Origin: CAYSWV01 sp964434865 | Lineage (GTDB): Bacteria; Cyanobacteriota; Cyanobacteriia; Thermostichales; Thermostichaceae | DNA length: 64,000 bases | Reading direction: 5' to 3' | Assembly (NCBI GenBank): GCA_964434865.1 | Contig: CAYSWV010000006.1 | Span: 91,462 to 155,461 of the forward strand | Part shown: positions 43,076-51,920 of the stretch, piece by piece | Position numbering within the stretch: position 1 is the first letter of the stretch | Layout: every line of letters starts with the position of its first letter | Made by a program: the position numbers and the translations under genes | The notes under the pieces: generated by a model | Database searches by the model: none | What the model saw: the letters and a program-made list of their open reading frames with translations, nothing else | Told to the model about the DNA's origin: nothing

Positions 43076-44293
43076 ATGGCCAACTTGCAACCCTCAACGG
43101 CTCCAGGGCTAGCCTCACTACCTCACATGACACTCTCAACCCAAACCTATGATTTAAATGCATTACTCGATGAGACCCTAGCTGGCCAGGATCTATCTCC
43201 AGAAGCTACGGTTTGGCTATTTCAGCAAACTCACCCTGAGCAGATTGAGCGCATTCGACAAGCAGCAGACTCATTACGGGATCAACTGGTAGGCCCTACC
43301 GTGACCTATGTTGTCAATCGCAATATCAACTTCACCAATATCTGTGAACAACATTGTAGTTTTTGTGCGTTTCGACGAGATCCAGATACTGAGGGAGCCT
43401 ATTGGCTAGATACTCAGCTGATCAAAACTAAAGTAAGTGAAGCTGTGAGTTGTGGAGCCACTGAAATTTGTATGCAAGGGGGTCTCAATCCTGAAGCTCG
43501 CACTCGAGGGTCAACCTTAAACTATTACCTGGATCTGGTAGAAACTATTAAATCTGAACATCCCACCCTCCATCTCCATGCGTTTTCACCTCAGGAAGTT
43601 CAGTTTATCGCTCGGCAAGATCAACTCTCAATTCAACCGGTGCTGCAGCAGCTCCAACAGGCTGGTGTCGATTCGATGCCAGGGACCGCCGCGGAAGTCC
43701 TAGTCCCCCAAATTCGACAGAAATTATGTCCCGAGAAAATATCGACAGCTGAGTGGGTTGATATTGTCAGCACAGCTCATCAGCTCGGTTTACCCACCAC
43801 TAGTACGATGCTGAGCGGGCATATTGAAACGCTAGCCGATCGAGTTCAGCATTTGTCAGTGATTCGCGCGATCCAACAACGGAGCAGCCAACTTGGATCA
43901 AGAGGTTTTACAGAATTTATTCTCTTGCCCTATGTCGGGGAAACGGCTCCTGCCAAATTACGGCGCCAAGTTGGGCATGATCAACCAAATCACCAAGATG
44001 CCTTGTTCACCATGGCCATTGCCAGGCTCTTTCTGGGTAGCTGGATCCGTAATCATCAACCTAGCTGGGTCAAGCTTGGCCTCACAACAGCAACCCTGGC
44101 GTTGAAGTGGGGTTGTAATGATCTAGGTGGGACACTTATGGAAGAGCATATTACAACGATGGCCGGTGCTCAGGGAGGGACGGGTAAAACGATCCAAGAG
44201 CTGCGCGCGGCCATTGAAACCTTGAACCGTCCGGCCCAACAACGAACTACCCTCTATCAGCACTACCCCCTATCAGCAGGGTTGATGATCTAG
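43076..44293 (+). CDS. cofH: CofH, radical-SAM Fo (deazaflavin) synthase subunit 2
   Basis: 405 residues. The radical-SAM [4Fe-4S] motif is ICEQHCSFCAFRR (Cx3Cx2C) at about residue 92, followed by GATEICMQGGLNPE, MPGTAAEVLV and TSTMLSGHIETLADRV, all typical of CofH. With CofG it makes 7,8-didemethyl-8-hydroxy-5-deazariboflavin from a tyrosine-derived radical and a ribityl uracil. In cyanobacteria that product serves as an antenna of DNA photolyases, and F420 itself is usually not made. No cofG or photolyase gene is in the window. GGAG lies 18 bases upstream of the ATG, rather far; an internal ATG at 43127 is the alternative start. Confidence 0.92.
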   Translation: MANLQPSTAPGLASLPHMTLSTQTYDLNALLDETLAGQDLSPEATVWLFQQTHPEQIERIRQAADSLRDQLVGPTVTYVVNRNINFTNICEQHCSFCAFRRDPDTEGAYWLDTQLIKTKVSEAVSCGATEICMQGGLNPEARTRGSTLNYYLDLVETIKSEHPTLHLHAFSPQEVQFIARQDQLSIQPVLQQLQQAGVDSMPGTAAEVLVPQIRQKLCPEKISTAEWVDIVSTAHQLGLPTTSTMLSGHIETLADRVQHLSVIRAIQQRSSQLGSRGFTEFILLPYVGETAPAKLRRQVGHDQPNHQDALFTMAIARLFLGSWIRNHQPSWVKLGLTTATLALKWGCNDLGGTLMEEHITTMAGAQGGTGKTIQELRAAIETLNRPAQQRTTLYQHYPLSAGLMI

Positions 44294-44468
44294 CCGAATC
44301 AAGGCATGGGATTGGGGAAGATCCAAGTTAAGATTAGTAGCCGTGGCTATTCAAGTTAAGCGTATTCACGGTATTAAGTTAGGGGCTAAATGGACAGGAC
44401 TAACCCCCTAAAATACTTGATACTTGAGTACAGTAGTAGCACGCAATGACCGACCTTGGAGCTTTACT

Positions 44469-45503
44469 GTGGGACTGTTTAGTCGTTTTTCCTTTTCCCG
44501 CGATATGGGAATTGATTTAGGTACTGCAAACACCCTGGTGTATGTAGCAGGCCGTGGAATTGTGCTACAAGAACCCTCTGTCGTTGCGATTGATCAAAAT
44601 ACTAAGACTCCTCTATCTGTGGGGGAAGAAGCCAAAAAGATGTTGGGTCGTACCCCAGGGAATATTGTGGCTGTCCGTCCGTTGCGAGATGGTGTGATTG
44701 CTGATTTTGATACGGCTGAAATGATGCTGAAACACTTTATTCATCGGGTTCATGAAGGTCGTTATTTAATCCCACCACGCATTGTGATCGGTATTCCCAG
44801 CGGTGTCACAGGTGTTGAACGCCGTGCAGTGATGGAAGCCGCTTATCAAGCTGGCTCTAGAGAAGTTTACTTGGTAGATGAACCCGTTGCAGCAGCGATT
44901 GGAGCTGGATTACCCGTTGAAGATCCGACTGGAACGATGATCATTGATATTGGGGGCGGGACGACTGAAGTTGCCGTTTTGAGTTTACAAGGGATTGTTT
45001 TGAGCGAATCAGTGCGCGTTGCTGGCGATGAATTAAGCGAATCCATTGCCCAATACCTCAAAAAAGTTCACAACCTTGTGATTGGTGAACGCACGGCTGA
45101 AGAAATTAAGATTCAAATGGGATCCGCCTATCCGATCCAAGAAGAAATCATTATGGAAGTTCGAGGCCTCCATCTCTTGTCAGGGTTACCTCGTACCGTT
45201 ACGATCAAGAGTCCCGAAATTCGAGAGAGTATGGCAGAACCGCTGTCGGTGATTGTGGAAGCGATCAAACGAACCCTAGAACGAACTCCTCCTGAGTTAG
45301 CAGCTGATATTATTGATCGGGGCATTATGCTGGCAGGTGGGGGTGCCCTTTTGAAAGGGTTAGATGCCTTAATTAGTCATGAGACTGGGATTTTGGTTCA
45401 TATTGCGGCTGATCCCCTGAGTTGTGTAGTTCTGGGCACTGGACGAGTTTTAGAGGATTTCAAGCGTCTTGGTCGAGTTTTGAGTAATAGTTTTAAGGGC
45501 TAA
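44469..45503 (+). CDS. mreB: MreB, actin-like cell-shape protein
   Basis: 344 residues from GTG at 44469 (initiator then GLFSRFSFSRDMGIDLGTAN). It has GGAG seven bases upstream and matches the family start; the longer TTG frame from 44424 is less likely. Actin-fold phosphate loops GIDLGTANTLVYV and IIDIGGGTTEVAVLS, plus the adenosine motif MLAGGGALLKGLD near the C-terminus. It polymerises under the membrane and positions cell-wall synthesis. It heads mreB-mreC-mreD, so a rod or oval cell form is suggested. Confidence 0.96.
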   Translation: MGLFSRFSFSRDMGIDLGTANTLVYVAGRGIVLQEPSVVAIDQNTKTPLSVGEEAKKMLGRTPGNIVAVRPLRDGVIADFDTAEMMLKHFIHRVHEGRYLIPPRIVIGIPSGVTGVERRAVMEAAYQAGSREVYLVDEPVAAAIGAGLPVEDPTGTMIIDIGGGTTEVAVLSLQGIVLSESVRVAGDELSESIAQYLKKVHNLVIGERTAEEIKIQMGSAYPIQEEIIMEVRGLHLLSGLPRTVTIKSPEIRESMAEPLSVIVEAIKRTLERTPPELAADIIDRGIMLAGGGALLKGLDALISHETGILVHIAADPLSCVVLGTGRVLEDFKRLGRVLSNSFKG

Positions 45504-45599
45504 CTAGATCAGTATAGGTATTTCAGGATAGACATCAGATCAGGCAAGCGATAGTGCTCAGGTGAGTAGCTCAAGTACCGCAGACGTGAGGCAGTCCAG

Positions 45600-46349
45600 A
45601 TGAAAAAAATTCAACAGTGGTGGAGCCACCATCGTTTAACTGTAGCTGGAGCAGGGTTAGCGATTGCAGGCGCTTGGGTTATCCGACAAACTCACGGTGC
45701 ATTTTTGGTTGAAAGTTATCGTTGGATCACACAACCCTGGCAGCCTACTCCTGAAACGCAGACACGTCTGGACACAGCAGTCAATCGTGAGTTAAAAGCT
45801 AAAGTCGCTGAACTGGAGTATCAAAATCAGGAACTCAAACGCCTGTTACAGTTTACAGACCAAATTACGGGAAACGGCATTCCTGCTCCTGTGGTGGCTC
45901 GGGCTGCTGACCATTGGTGGCAACAGTTGACGTTAGGCCGAGGTCAATTACAGGGTGTGAAATCTGGCGATGTGGTGATGGCGCCAGGGGGCTTGGTAGG
46001 TCGGATCCAACACGTGACGTCCCATACCTCTCGAGTGTTACTCATCAGTGATCCGACGAGTCGAGTTGGGGTGATGCTCAGTCGGACTCGGGTGATGGGG
46101 GTGCTTCGAGGGACTGGATCACAAGAGTCGATTCTGGAGTTTTTTGAGAAAGATCCAGTTGTTGAAGTCGGAGATCCAGTTGTCACCTCAGGCCTAAGTA
46201 GTTTGTACCCTGCTGGCGTTATGGTTGGTCATGTGCAATCCATTAATCTGGAGGCCAGCCCGGCTCCCCAAGCAGTGATAGAATTGAATGCGCCTCTTGG
46301 TTTGATCGAGTGGGGACTCATTTACGCCTATGCTACCTCAACCCCTTAA
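45600..46349 (+). CDS. mreC: MreC, cell-shape protein
   Basis: 249 residues: short cytosolic start, one membrane span at about 14-30 (LTVAGAGLAIAGAWVI), a coiled coil (VAELEYQNQELKRLL), then the periplasmic beta-sandwich (GVKSGDVVMAPGGLVGRI, GDPVVTSGLSSLYPAGVMVG). It links MreB filaments with peptidoglycan enzymes. It is 96 bp after mreB and overlaps mreD by 20 bp. Confidence 0.92.
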   Translation: MKKIQQWWSHHRLTVAGAGLAIAGAWVIRQTHGAFLVESYRWITQPWQPTPETQTRLDTAVNRELKAKVAELEYQNQELKRLLQFTDQITGNGIPAPVVARAADHWWQQLTLGRGQLQGVKSGDVVMAPGGLVGRIQHVTSHTSRVLLISDPTSRVGVMLSRTRVMGVLRGTGSQESILEFFEKDPVVEVGDPVVTSGLSSLYPAGVMVGHVQSINLEASPAPQAVIELNAPLGLIEWGLIYAYATSTP

Positions 46350-46902
46350 ACACCTGTTGTTATGGTTGGGGACACCCTTATCTGCCTTAATTGCCGTTGT
46401 TGCTCCCTGGTTTCGATCACCTGGTTTTGAGTTAGTGGGACTAACACCTGACTGGCCATTGATTTGGGTTGTCTCGTGGAGCGTCAATCGAGAGTCGTGG
46501 CAAGGGGCTGTAGCGGGATTGGTGTTGGGTTTGATGCAAGATGGCCTGACCCAAACTGAGCCAACTCATGCGTTGGGGTTAGCAGTGGTGGGGTTTCTCA
46601 CCAGCCATCTCCAAAATCAACGGTTTATGAAAGAAGATTTTGTTTCGATTGCTCTAATTGTCTTTGGCATGGTAGTAGTAGCTGAAACAACCTTGGCTCT
46701 GCAGTGGACTGTTCTACTGGCTCTCACCTTACCTCCTTTAGACGCGATGGTTGACTATGGATCGGATGTTCGTTCAATTGAGAGTATTTGGAATCATCAC
46801 CAACGCATTACTTTAACATCGGCCATCATCACAAGTCTCTGGGCCCCAGCCGTTTATCTCCCTCTCAACACGCTATGGTCTTATCAGAAACAGTCTGAAT
46901 AA
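46330..46902 (+). CDS. mreD: MreD, integral membrane cell-shape protein
   Basis: 190 residues with about five hydrophobic segments (LLLWLGTPLSALIAVVAP, ALIVFGMVVVAETTLAL and others). Sequence is weakly conserved in this family; the assignment rests on size, topology, the GAVAGLVLGLMQDGL motif and its place as third gene after mreB and mreC, with a 20-bp overlap. Confidence 0.85.
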   Translation: MLPQPLKHLLLWLGTPLSALIAVVAPWFRSPGFELVGLTPDWPLIWVVSWSVNRESWQGAVAGLVLGLMQDGLTQTEPTHALGLAVVGFLTSHLQNQRFMKEDFVSIALIVFGMVVVAETTLALQWTVLLALTLPPLDAMVDYGSDVRSIESIWNHHQRITLTSAIITSLWAPAVYLPLNTLWSYQKQSE

Positions 46903-46953
46903 ACAGGACCTCTAGGCTATAAGGCTCCTGGGGATAGTGTTAACGATCTCTCT

Positions 46954-46977
46954 GTTGTTATCTAAGTTGTTATCTAA
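46954..46977. repeat. 12-bp tandem duplication before sppA
   Basis: GTTGTTATCTAA occurs twice head to tail (46954-46965, 46966-46977), nine bases before the sppA start codon, so it lies in the leader of that gene. Confidence 0.85.
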
Positions 46978-46986
46978 GACGTCTTC

Positions 46987-47793
46987 ATGTTGAACCCCTT
47001 GATTGGATACCGTCGTCGTATTGCCCGAATTGAAATTAACGGTGTTATTGAAGCCGGTATGCGCCAGCGGGTGCTGAAAGCCTTACAAGACATCGAACAC
47101 AAACAGTTTCCAGCCTTGGTACTTCGGATTGATAGTCCCGGTGGAACCGTGGCCGACTCTCAGGAGATTTATGATGCCCTCAAACGGCTACAAAGTAAGG
47201 GGGTACAGATTGTTGCTAGTTTTGGCAATTTATCGGCCTCGGGTGGGATCTACATTGCCATGGGTGCTCACAAAATTATCTCTAATTCAGGAACCATTAC
47301 GGGTAGCATTGGTGTCATTCTACGCGGTAATAATATTGAGCGTCTTTTAGATAAGGTGGGGGTTTCCTTTACAGTGATCAAATCAGGCCCCTACAAAGAT
47401 ATTCTGTCATTTGATCGCGAGTTATCAGAGGCAGAACGGCTGATCTTGCAAGAGTTAATTGATGTAACCTATGAACAATTTGCCCAAACAGTTGCAACAG
47501 CTCGCAATTTACCCCTAGCAACTGTGAAAACCTTCGCCGATGGGCGGATCTTTACAGGAGAACAGGCCCTTAAATTAGGGGTAGTGGATCGTCTAGGTAC
47601 TGAGGAAGATGCTCGCCAGTGGGCAGCAGAGTTAGCTGGACTGGATAGTGATACCAAATTTGTTGAGATGAATACTCGAGGAAACCGTTTCTTACGACTG
47701 CTGCCCGGTCAAGCCATCTTAAGTCGGCTGTATTTTGAAATTTCAACATCAGGGTTGCCGATGTGGTTATATGTGCCTCGTTCAGGGATGTGA
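46987..47793 (+). CDS. sppA: SppA-type signal peptide peptidase
   Basis: 268 residues, the short single-domain SppA (S49 family). IDSPGGTVADSQEIYDAL sets the substrate strand, NLSASGGIYIAMGAHKI carries the nucleophile Ser, and FTVIKSGPYKDILS the general-base Lys. It cuts released signal peptides, or other membrane peptides, from the periplasmic or lumenal side. There is no obvious N-terminal membrane anchor. It follows mreD by 84 bp. Confidence 0.9.
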   Translation: MLNPLIGYRRRIARIEINGVIEAGMRQRVLKALQDIEHKQFPALVLRIDSPGGTVADSQEIYDALKRLQSKGVQIVASFGNLSASGGIYIAMGAHKIISNSGTITGSIGVILRGNNIERLLDKVGVSFTVIKSGPYKDILSFDRELSEAERLILQELIDVTYEQFAQTVATARNLPLATVKTFADGRIFTGEQALKLGVVDRLGTEEDARQWAAELAGLDSDTKFVEMNTRGNRFLRLLPGQAILSRLYFEISTSGLPMWLYVPRSGM

Positions 47794-47879
47794 CAGGACG
47801 AGACCATTCACGATAAGATCAAGCTAGCAGCGCCGCTGTTGATGGCCATCCGACTACTAAAGTCTAGGACTGAAAATGT

Positions 47880-48782
47880 ATGTTTAGCAAAGTGTTAGTT
47901 GCCACGGATCGAGAAGATGGCCTGGATCGCTTAACTCAATGCTTGCAAAGCCTACACCAGGGTGGGATTACTCATATTACCTTTGTGCATAGTCTGGATT
48001 GGGAAGGCGACGGCATTGGTCCTCCTGGTGATATGGCCCCTGCGATAGAGGAGGCTCGAAGGACTCTAGTTGAGGCTTGTACTCCGATTCCAGAGGGGCT
48101 CTCTATGGATGTTCTGGTGCAAGTGGGTAAACCCTCAGAGGTGATCAAAGCTGCCATTAAACAGTTTGAACCTGATGTGTTGCTGATTGGTATGGCAATT
48201 CGTAATCTGCTGGTTGAAAAGATTTTTGGTAGCACCACGATGGAACTATTGCCTCATGTGGATGTGCCCGTTATGATCGTTCGGCCTCAGTTGATTGCCA
48301 CATTGACCCTAGAAGAACTCCAACTGCGATGTCGACATCTATTTCGCACCATTCTGCTACCCTGTGAATTTAATAAAACATCACAACAATTAGCCACTTC
48401 AATTGTGGAGCATATGCAAAACCATAGCCCACACCAGGTGCATACTGTATTGATGGTTTATGTACTAGATCCCAGTACTCGACGTAACCAGACCCAACCG
48501 CTAGACCATCTTCGCCAGGACTACACTCAAAAATTAGAGGATCTCAAGCAGACATTTATGCAAGCAGCCCCTAATGTGCAGTTTTTCACTGAAGTTCGAT
48601 TGGGATCACCCGTCAAAGAGATTTTAGGTGCAGCAGGCGAGGGGGATGCCACTGCTATTGCGACAGCCTCTCGTCACGCTGTTAACTTCTGGGAGTGGTC
48701 TGTGGGAAGTACGACTGGCGAACTCCTGCGGAAAAGCTGGCATTCGGTTTTGTTCTTCCCTTTTCACAGGCGTGAAGAGTAG
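47880..48782 (+). CDS. Tandem universal stress protein (UspA family)
   Basis: 300 residues forming two Usp domains: about 1-140 (MFSKVLVATDREDG ... LLIGMAIRNLLVEKIFGST ... VDVPVMIVRP) and about 155-300 (FRTILLPCEFNKTSQQLATS ... WSVGSTTGELLRKS ... VLFF). The first has a near-complete ATP-type motif G-x2-G-x9-G; the second is more degenerate. Cytosolic; the exact role is unknown. It converges on the phn regulator gene. Confidence 0.88.
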   Translation: MFSKVLVATDREDGLDRLTQCLQSLHQGGITHITFVHSLDWEGDGIGPPGDMAPAIEEARRTLVEACTPIPEGLSMDVLVQVGKPSEVIKAAIKQFEPDVLLIGMAIRNLLVEKIFGSTTMELLPHVDVPVMIVRPQLIATLTLEELQLRCRHLFRTILLPCEFNKTSQQLATSIVEHMQNHSPHQVHTVLMVYVLDPSTRRNQTQPLDHLRQDYTQKLEDLKQTFMQAAPNVQFFTEVRLGSPVKEILGAAGEGDATAIATASRHAVNFWEWSVGSTTGELLRKSWHSVLFFPFHRREE

Positions 48783-48836
48783 AACTCTCTTAGAAAGATC
48801 GAAATCTGCAAACGCCTAGGTTATTTATGTAGGCTA

Positions 48837-49583
48837 CTAAGAATCTGGGTTAGATAGATCGTTATCTAGATGAATCTCAACTCGATCACCACGGAATCGG
48901 GTCATGCCATATTCAATGACATTGCCATACTGATCAACATTAATAGACTCAGAGACTAGGATGGGCGCATTATGAGGTAACTCCAGCAATTGAGCATCAT
49001 AGGACTTAATTGCTTGGGCTGATAGGCGAGTATTTAAACGTAGATGATCTCGATTATAAATAGTCTTAAAGATCATTGAAATAGAGGCCATACTTTTGAA
49101 GTGCTCTAGAAAATCAGGAAATAAGCTAGAGGGAAAATAACTGGTGGCTAAGCTAATGGGAGCGGTGTCGGCCAGATTGAGTCGTTCCAATACAGCAATC
49201 TGATCACCGAGGCTTCCTTGAAAAATCTGGGCCATTGTGGCATCAGCCTGAAGGTAGGTGGCTTTGATCAGTTTTGAGGTGACAGTCAGCCCTTGAGCTT
49301 GCAAGGTTTCGGTAAACCGAACCCGTTTACCAATGGGGTAGCGAATCGGTCGGGTCGCCACAAAGGTTCCTCGGCCTTGATCAGCTCGTAATAAACCTTC
49401 TGCTTGCAACAAACTAATGGCCCGTCGTAAAGTGTGCCGATTCACCCCAAACCATTCTGATAACTGTGCTTCCGTTGGCAATCGATCACCGGGGCGATAA
49501 CGGCCCTCCTGTACACTGTCTCTCAACTGATTGGCAATCTGGACATAAAGTGGTTGACGAGATCGGCGAATTAGCGTAGTCAT
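48837..49583 (-). CDS. phnF: GntR/HutC-family regulator of the phn cluster (PhnF-like)
   Basis: 248 residues from ATG at 49583 (MTTLIRRSRQPLYVQIANQL); ATG 49601 is a close alternative, and neither has a clear ribosome-binding site. The N-terminal winged helix is GDRLPTEAQLSEWFGVNRHT followed by LRRAISLLQAEGLL and RGTFVATRPI. The C-terminal UTRA effector domain has GDQIAVLERLNLADTAPISL and ending IEYGMTRFRGDRVEI. It is divergent from phnG with about 100 bp between, and that gap contains a perfect HutC-type site. Most likely it represses phnGHIJKLM and is released by a phosphonate or phosphate-state signal. Confidence 0.88.
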   Translation of the reverse strand: MTTLIRRSRQPLYVQIANQLRDSVQEGRYRPGDRLPTEAQLSEWFGVNRHTLRRAISLLQAEGLLRADQGRGTFVATRPIRYPIGKRVRFTETLQAQGLTVTSKLIKATYLQADATMAQIFQGSLGDQIAVLERLNLADTAPISLATSYFPSSLFPDFLEHFKSMASISMIFKTIYNRDHLRLNTRLSAQAIKSYDAQLLELPHNAPILVSESINVDQYGNVIEYGMTRFRGDRVEIHLDNDLSNPDS

Positions 49584-49607
49584 AGGGCTTGAAATCAACA
49601 TGATGGG

Positions 49608-49659
49608 TGTATTTACATCTGAGAAGGGAGACGTTACTCTTGAGGAGATTTGTCTATAC
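49608..49659. promoter_or_regulatory. HutC-type operator(s) in the phnF-phnG intergenic region
   Basis: GTCTATAC at 49652-49659 matches GT-N-TA-N-AC, the operator core known for HutC-subfamily GntR proteins, and it overlaps TATACA, a possible -10 box for phnG. A related inverted repeat TGTATTTACA (49608-49617) lies 44 bp upstream, close to the regulator's own start. Two sites could let one dimer pair control both directions. Confidence 0.55.
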
Positions 49660-49687
49660 ATCTGTTGCAAGTAAGGATGGAGACTGG

Positions 49688-50191
49688 ATGTCTAGTGAAG
49701 CTACTAGTCCGTTATACGATTTAAAGCCAAAAACAACATCAGACAATGAGCGTAAAATACGAGCTGTTTGGATGTCTGTTCTGGCAAAAGCAGAGCTGGA
49801 TCATTTGGACCATTGTGTGCAAACTTTAGGTGAGATCCCATCCTACACCTTCCTACGACCCGTTGAAATAGGGTTAGTCATGGTCCAAGGTCGTATAGGG
49901 GGTTCTGGGTCTCCATTTAACCTTGGAGAGGTGCCAATGACCCGCTGTACGATTCGATTGCCCGAGTTGAACTGTGTGGGGTTTGGTTATGTAATGGGGC
50001 GTTCTAAACGCCATGCTGAATTAGCAGCTCTTTGTGACGGTCTCCTCCAAGCCATGGCGTGGCAGCCTTTGGTGCTCACACAAGTCATCCATCCGATTCA
50101 GGATCAACTCCATCAAAATCAAACTCAGCAATGGCAGCAAACAGCTGCTACTCAAGTTGAGTTTTTTACGATGGCTCGAGAGCACTTATGA
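49688..50191 (+). CDS. phnG: PhnG, C-P lyase core subunit
   Basis: 167 residues from ATG at 49688 (MSSEATSPLYD) with GGAG five bases upstream; the longer frame from 49607 would cross the operator. Family motifs are SVLAKAELDHL, PVEIGLVMVQGRIGGSG, FNLGEVPMTRCTIRLP and GYVMGRSKRHAELAALCD. PhnG forms the (PhnGHIJ)2 core that moves alkylphosphonate onto ATP in place of adenine and then breaks the C-P bond. It overlaps phnH by 4 bp. Confidence 0.95.
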   Translation: MSSEATSPLYDLKPKTTSDNERKIRAVWMSVLAKAELDHLDHCVQTLGEIPSYTFLRPVEIGLVMVQGRIGGSGSPFNLGEVPMTRCTIRLPELNCVGFGYVMGRSKRHAELAALCDGLLQAMAWQPLVLTQVIHPIQDQLHQNQTQQWQQTAATQVEFFTMAREHL

Positions 50192-50805
50192 TACGCACCC
50201 CTCAGTTACCAGGCTTTCTAGATCCGATTCAGGGGGCTCAAAGCACATTTCGCCAATTGTTAACCAGCTTGTCTTATCCAGGACGGGTGCAGCTCCTATC
50301 CGCTCGACCCTCAACACCAGAGGGATTAGGGGGAGCCTGTGGGGCTATAGGTCTCACCTTATTTGATGCTCAAACTCAGATCTGGTTACAACCCCTAACT
50401 GAGACAAAGATGCTACCTATCCAGATCTGGTTGCAGTTTCATACCGGCTGTCAGTTTACCCTTGAGCCACAAACCGCTGACTTTGCCATCATTTTCAACC
50501 CCGCTCAAATGCCAACTTGGGATCACTTCAAGCTGGGCACCGCGACAGATCCAGAAGATTCCACCACCGTTCTGATTCAGGTTCAGCACTTCAATGGTGG
50601 CGAGGCCTTTCAGATTTGTGGCCCAGGGATCAAGCCCGAGTATGAATCCTTACCCTTGAAGGTATCACCCTCATCTTGTGTACAAGCCTTATTAACCAGA
50701 CCTTACCTCTTTCCGTTGGGCATTGATGTTATTTTAATAACCGAGGAGTCTTGTTTGGGTTTGCCCAGAACGACTCAGCTCCAACCCCTAACGACAGGTC
50801 ACTAA
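50188..50805 (+). CDS. phnH: PhnH, C-P lyase core subunit
   Basis: 205 residues. Begins LPGFLDPIQGAQSTFRQLL and carries LSYPGRVQLLSA, EGLGGACGAIGLTLFDAQT, LLTRPYLFPLGIDVILI. These fit PhnH, a PLP-transferase-like fold without cofactor that sits in the C-P lyase core. Starts with an ATGA overlap with phnG and ends two bases before phnI. Confidence 0.93.
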   Translation: MIRTPQLPGFLDPIQGAQSTFRQLLTSLSYPGRVQLLSARPSTPEGLGGACGAIGLTLFDAQTQIWLQPLTETKMLPIQIWLQFHTGCQFTLEPQTADFAIIFNPAQMPTWDHFKLGTATDPEDSTTVLIQVQHFNGGEAFQICGPGIKPEYESLPLKVSPSSCVQALLTRPYLFPLGIDVILITEESCLGLPRTTQLQPLTTGH

Positions 50806-50807
50806 TT

Positions 50808-51920
50808 ATGTCTTATGTAGCCGTTAAAGGCGGTGAGCAAGCCATTCAACAGGCCGAACAGCTTTTAGCTAGCCGGAGACGTGGTGAACCTTCAATTCCA
50901 GCTTTACACGTCGATCAAATTGAACAGCAACTATCATTAGCTGTTGATCGAGTCATGGCTGAAGGTAGCTTGTATGATCGGCAATTAGCTTCACTCGCTA
51001 TCAAACAGAGTTGGGGAGATCTAGTTGAAGCCATCTTTTTAGTCCGAGCCTATCGATCAACCTTACCTAGATTGTATAACAGTATACCCTTAGATACCTG
51101 TCAGATGCGGATCCAACGCCGGATCTCAGCTATTTTCAAAGATGTCTTAGGGGGACAATACTTGGGACCTACCTTTGATTATATGCACCGCTTATTAGAT
51201 TTTAAATTAATGGCTGAGACAGATCCCCTACCGCTCTCCTCAACCCCCTCTGTTTTGGCCCCGGAGATGGAAGTTCCACGAGTCATTGATCAATTAGCCC
51301 GTGAAAATTTAATCCAGTTAGAAACGCCTCAGGATCACCCCATCTATGATTTGACTCAACACCCTTTGACCTTTCCAGTTTCTCGGGATGCCCGACTCCA
51401 AAACTTAGCTCGAGCTGATGAGGGTTTTCTGCTGTCCTTAGCCTATTCGACACAGCGAGGCTACGGTGATAGCCATCCCTTTGCTGGGGAAATTCGGATG
51501 GGCCAGGTGGATGTGGTGATCTGTCCTGATGAACTGGGCTTTGAAATTAGCATTGGTGAAATTGTGGTCACTGAAGTTCAAATGCTCAATCAGTTTTCAG
51601 ATGAGGTGTCCCCTCAATTTACGCAGGGCTATGGCTTAACTTTTGGCCACAATGAACGTAAGGCGATGTCTATGGCTTTACTCGATCGATCGCTGCGCAC
51701 CGAAGAACTAGGTGAAAGGCTTTCTCATCCGGCCCAAGACGTAGAATTTGTCATGTACCATTCTGATAATGTACAGGCTCAAGGCTTTGTCCAGCATCTG
51801 AAGTTACCCCACTACATTGACTTTCAAGCTGAGTTGAACTTGCTCCACCACATTCGCCAGTCTGCGAGAGAGGCAACAGTGACCGCTAACTCTGAGGTAA
51901 CTGATCATGAGCACAGCTGA
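50808..51920 (+). CDS. phnI: PhnI, C-P lyase core subunit (nucleosidase/phosphonate transferase)
   Basis: 370 residues from ATG at 50808 (MSYVAVKGGEQAI), the usual family start. Motifs: RVMAEGSLYDRQLASLAIKQ, FLVRAYRSTLPRL, RRISAIFKDVLGGQYLGPT, FLLSLAYSTQRGYGDSHPFA and GYGLTFGHNERKAMSMALLD. PhnI displaces adenine of ATP with a phosphonate, helped by G, H and L. It overlaps phnJ by 14 bp. Confidence 0.96.
   Translation: MSYVAVKGGEQAIQQAEQLLASRRRGEPSIPALHVDQIEQQLSLAVDRVMAEGSLYDRQLASLAIKQSWGDLVEAIFLVRAYRSTLPRLYNSIPLDTCQMRIQRRISAIFKDVLGGQYLGPTFDYMHRLLDFKLMAETDPLPLSSTPSVLAPEMEVPRVIDQLARENLIQLETPQDHPIYDLTQHPLTFPVSRDARLQNLARADEGFLLSLAYSTQRGYGDSHPFAGEIRMGQVDVVICPDELGFEISIGEIVVTEVQMLNQFSDEVSPQFTQGYGLTFGHNERKAMSMALLDRSLRTEELGERLSHPAQDVEFVMYHSDNVQAQGFVQHLKLPHYIDFQAELNLLHHIRQSAREATVTANSEVTDHEHS

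Noticed and set aside
42959..43090. 44-residue N-terminal extension of citrate synthase
   Set aside because: It overlaps the start of the divergent cofH, and the usual citrate synthase N-terminus begins at the ATG at 42958.
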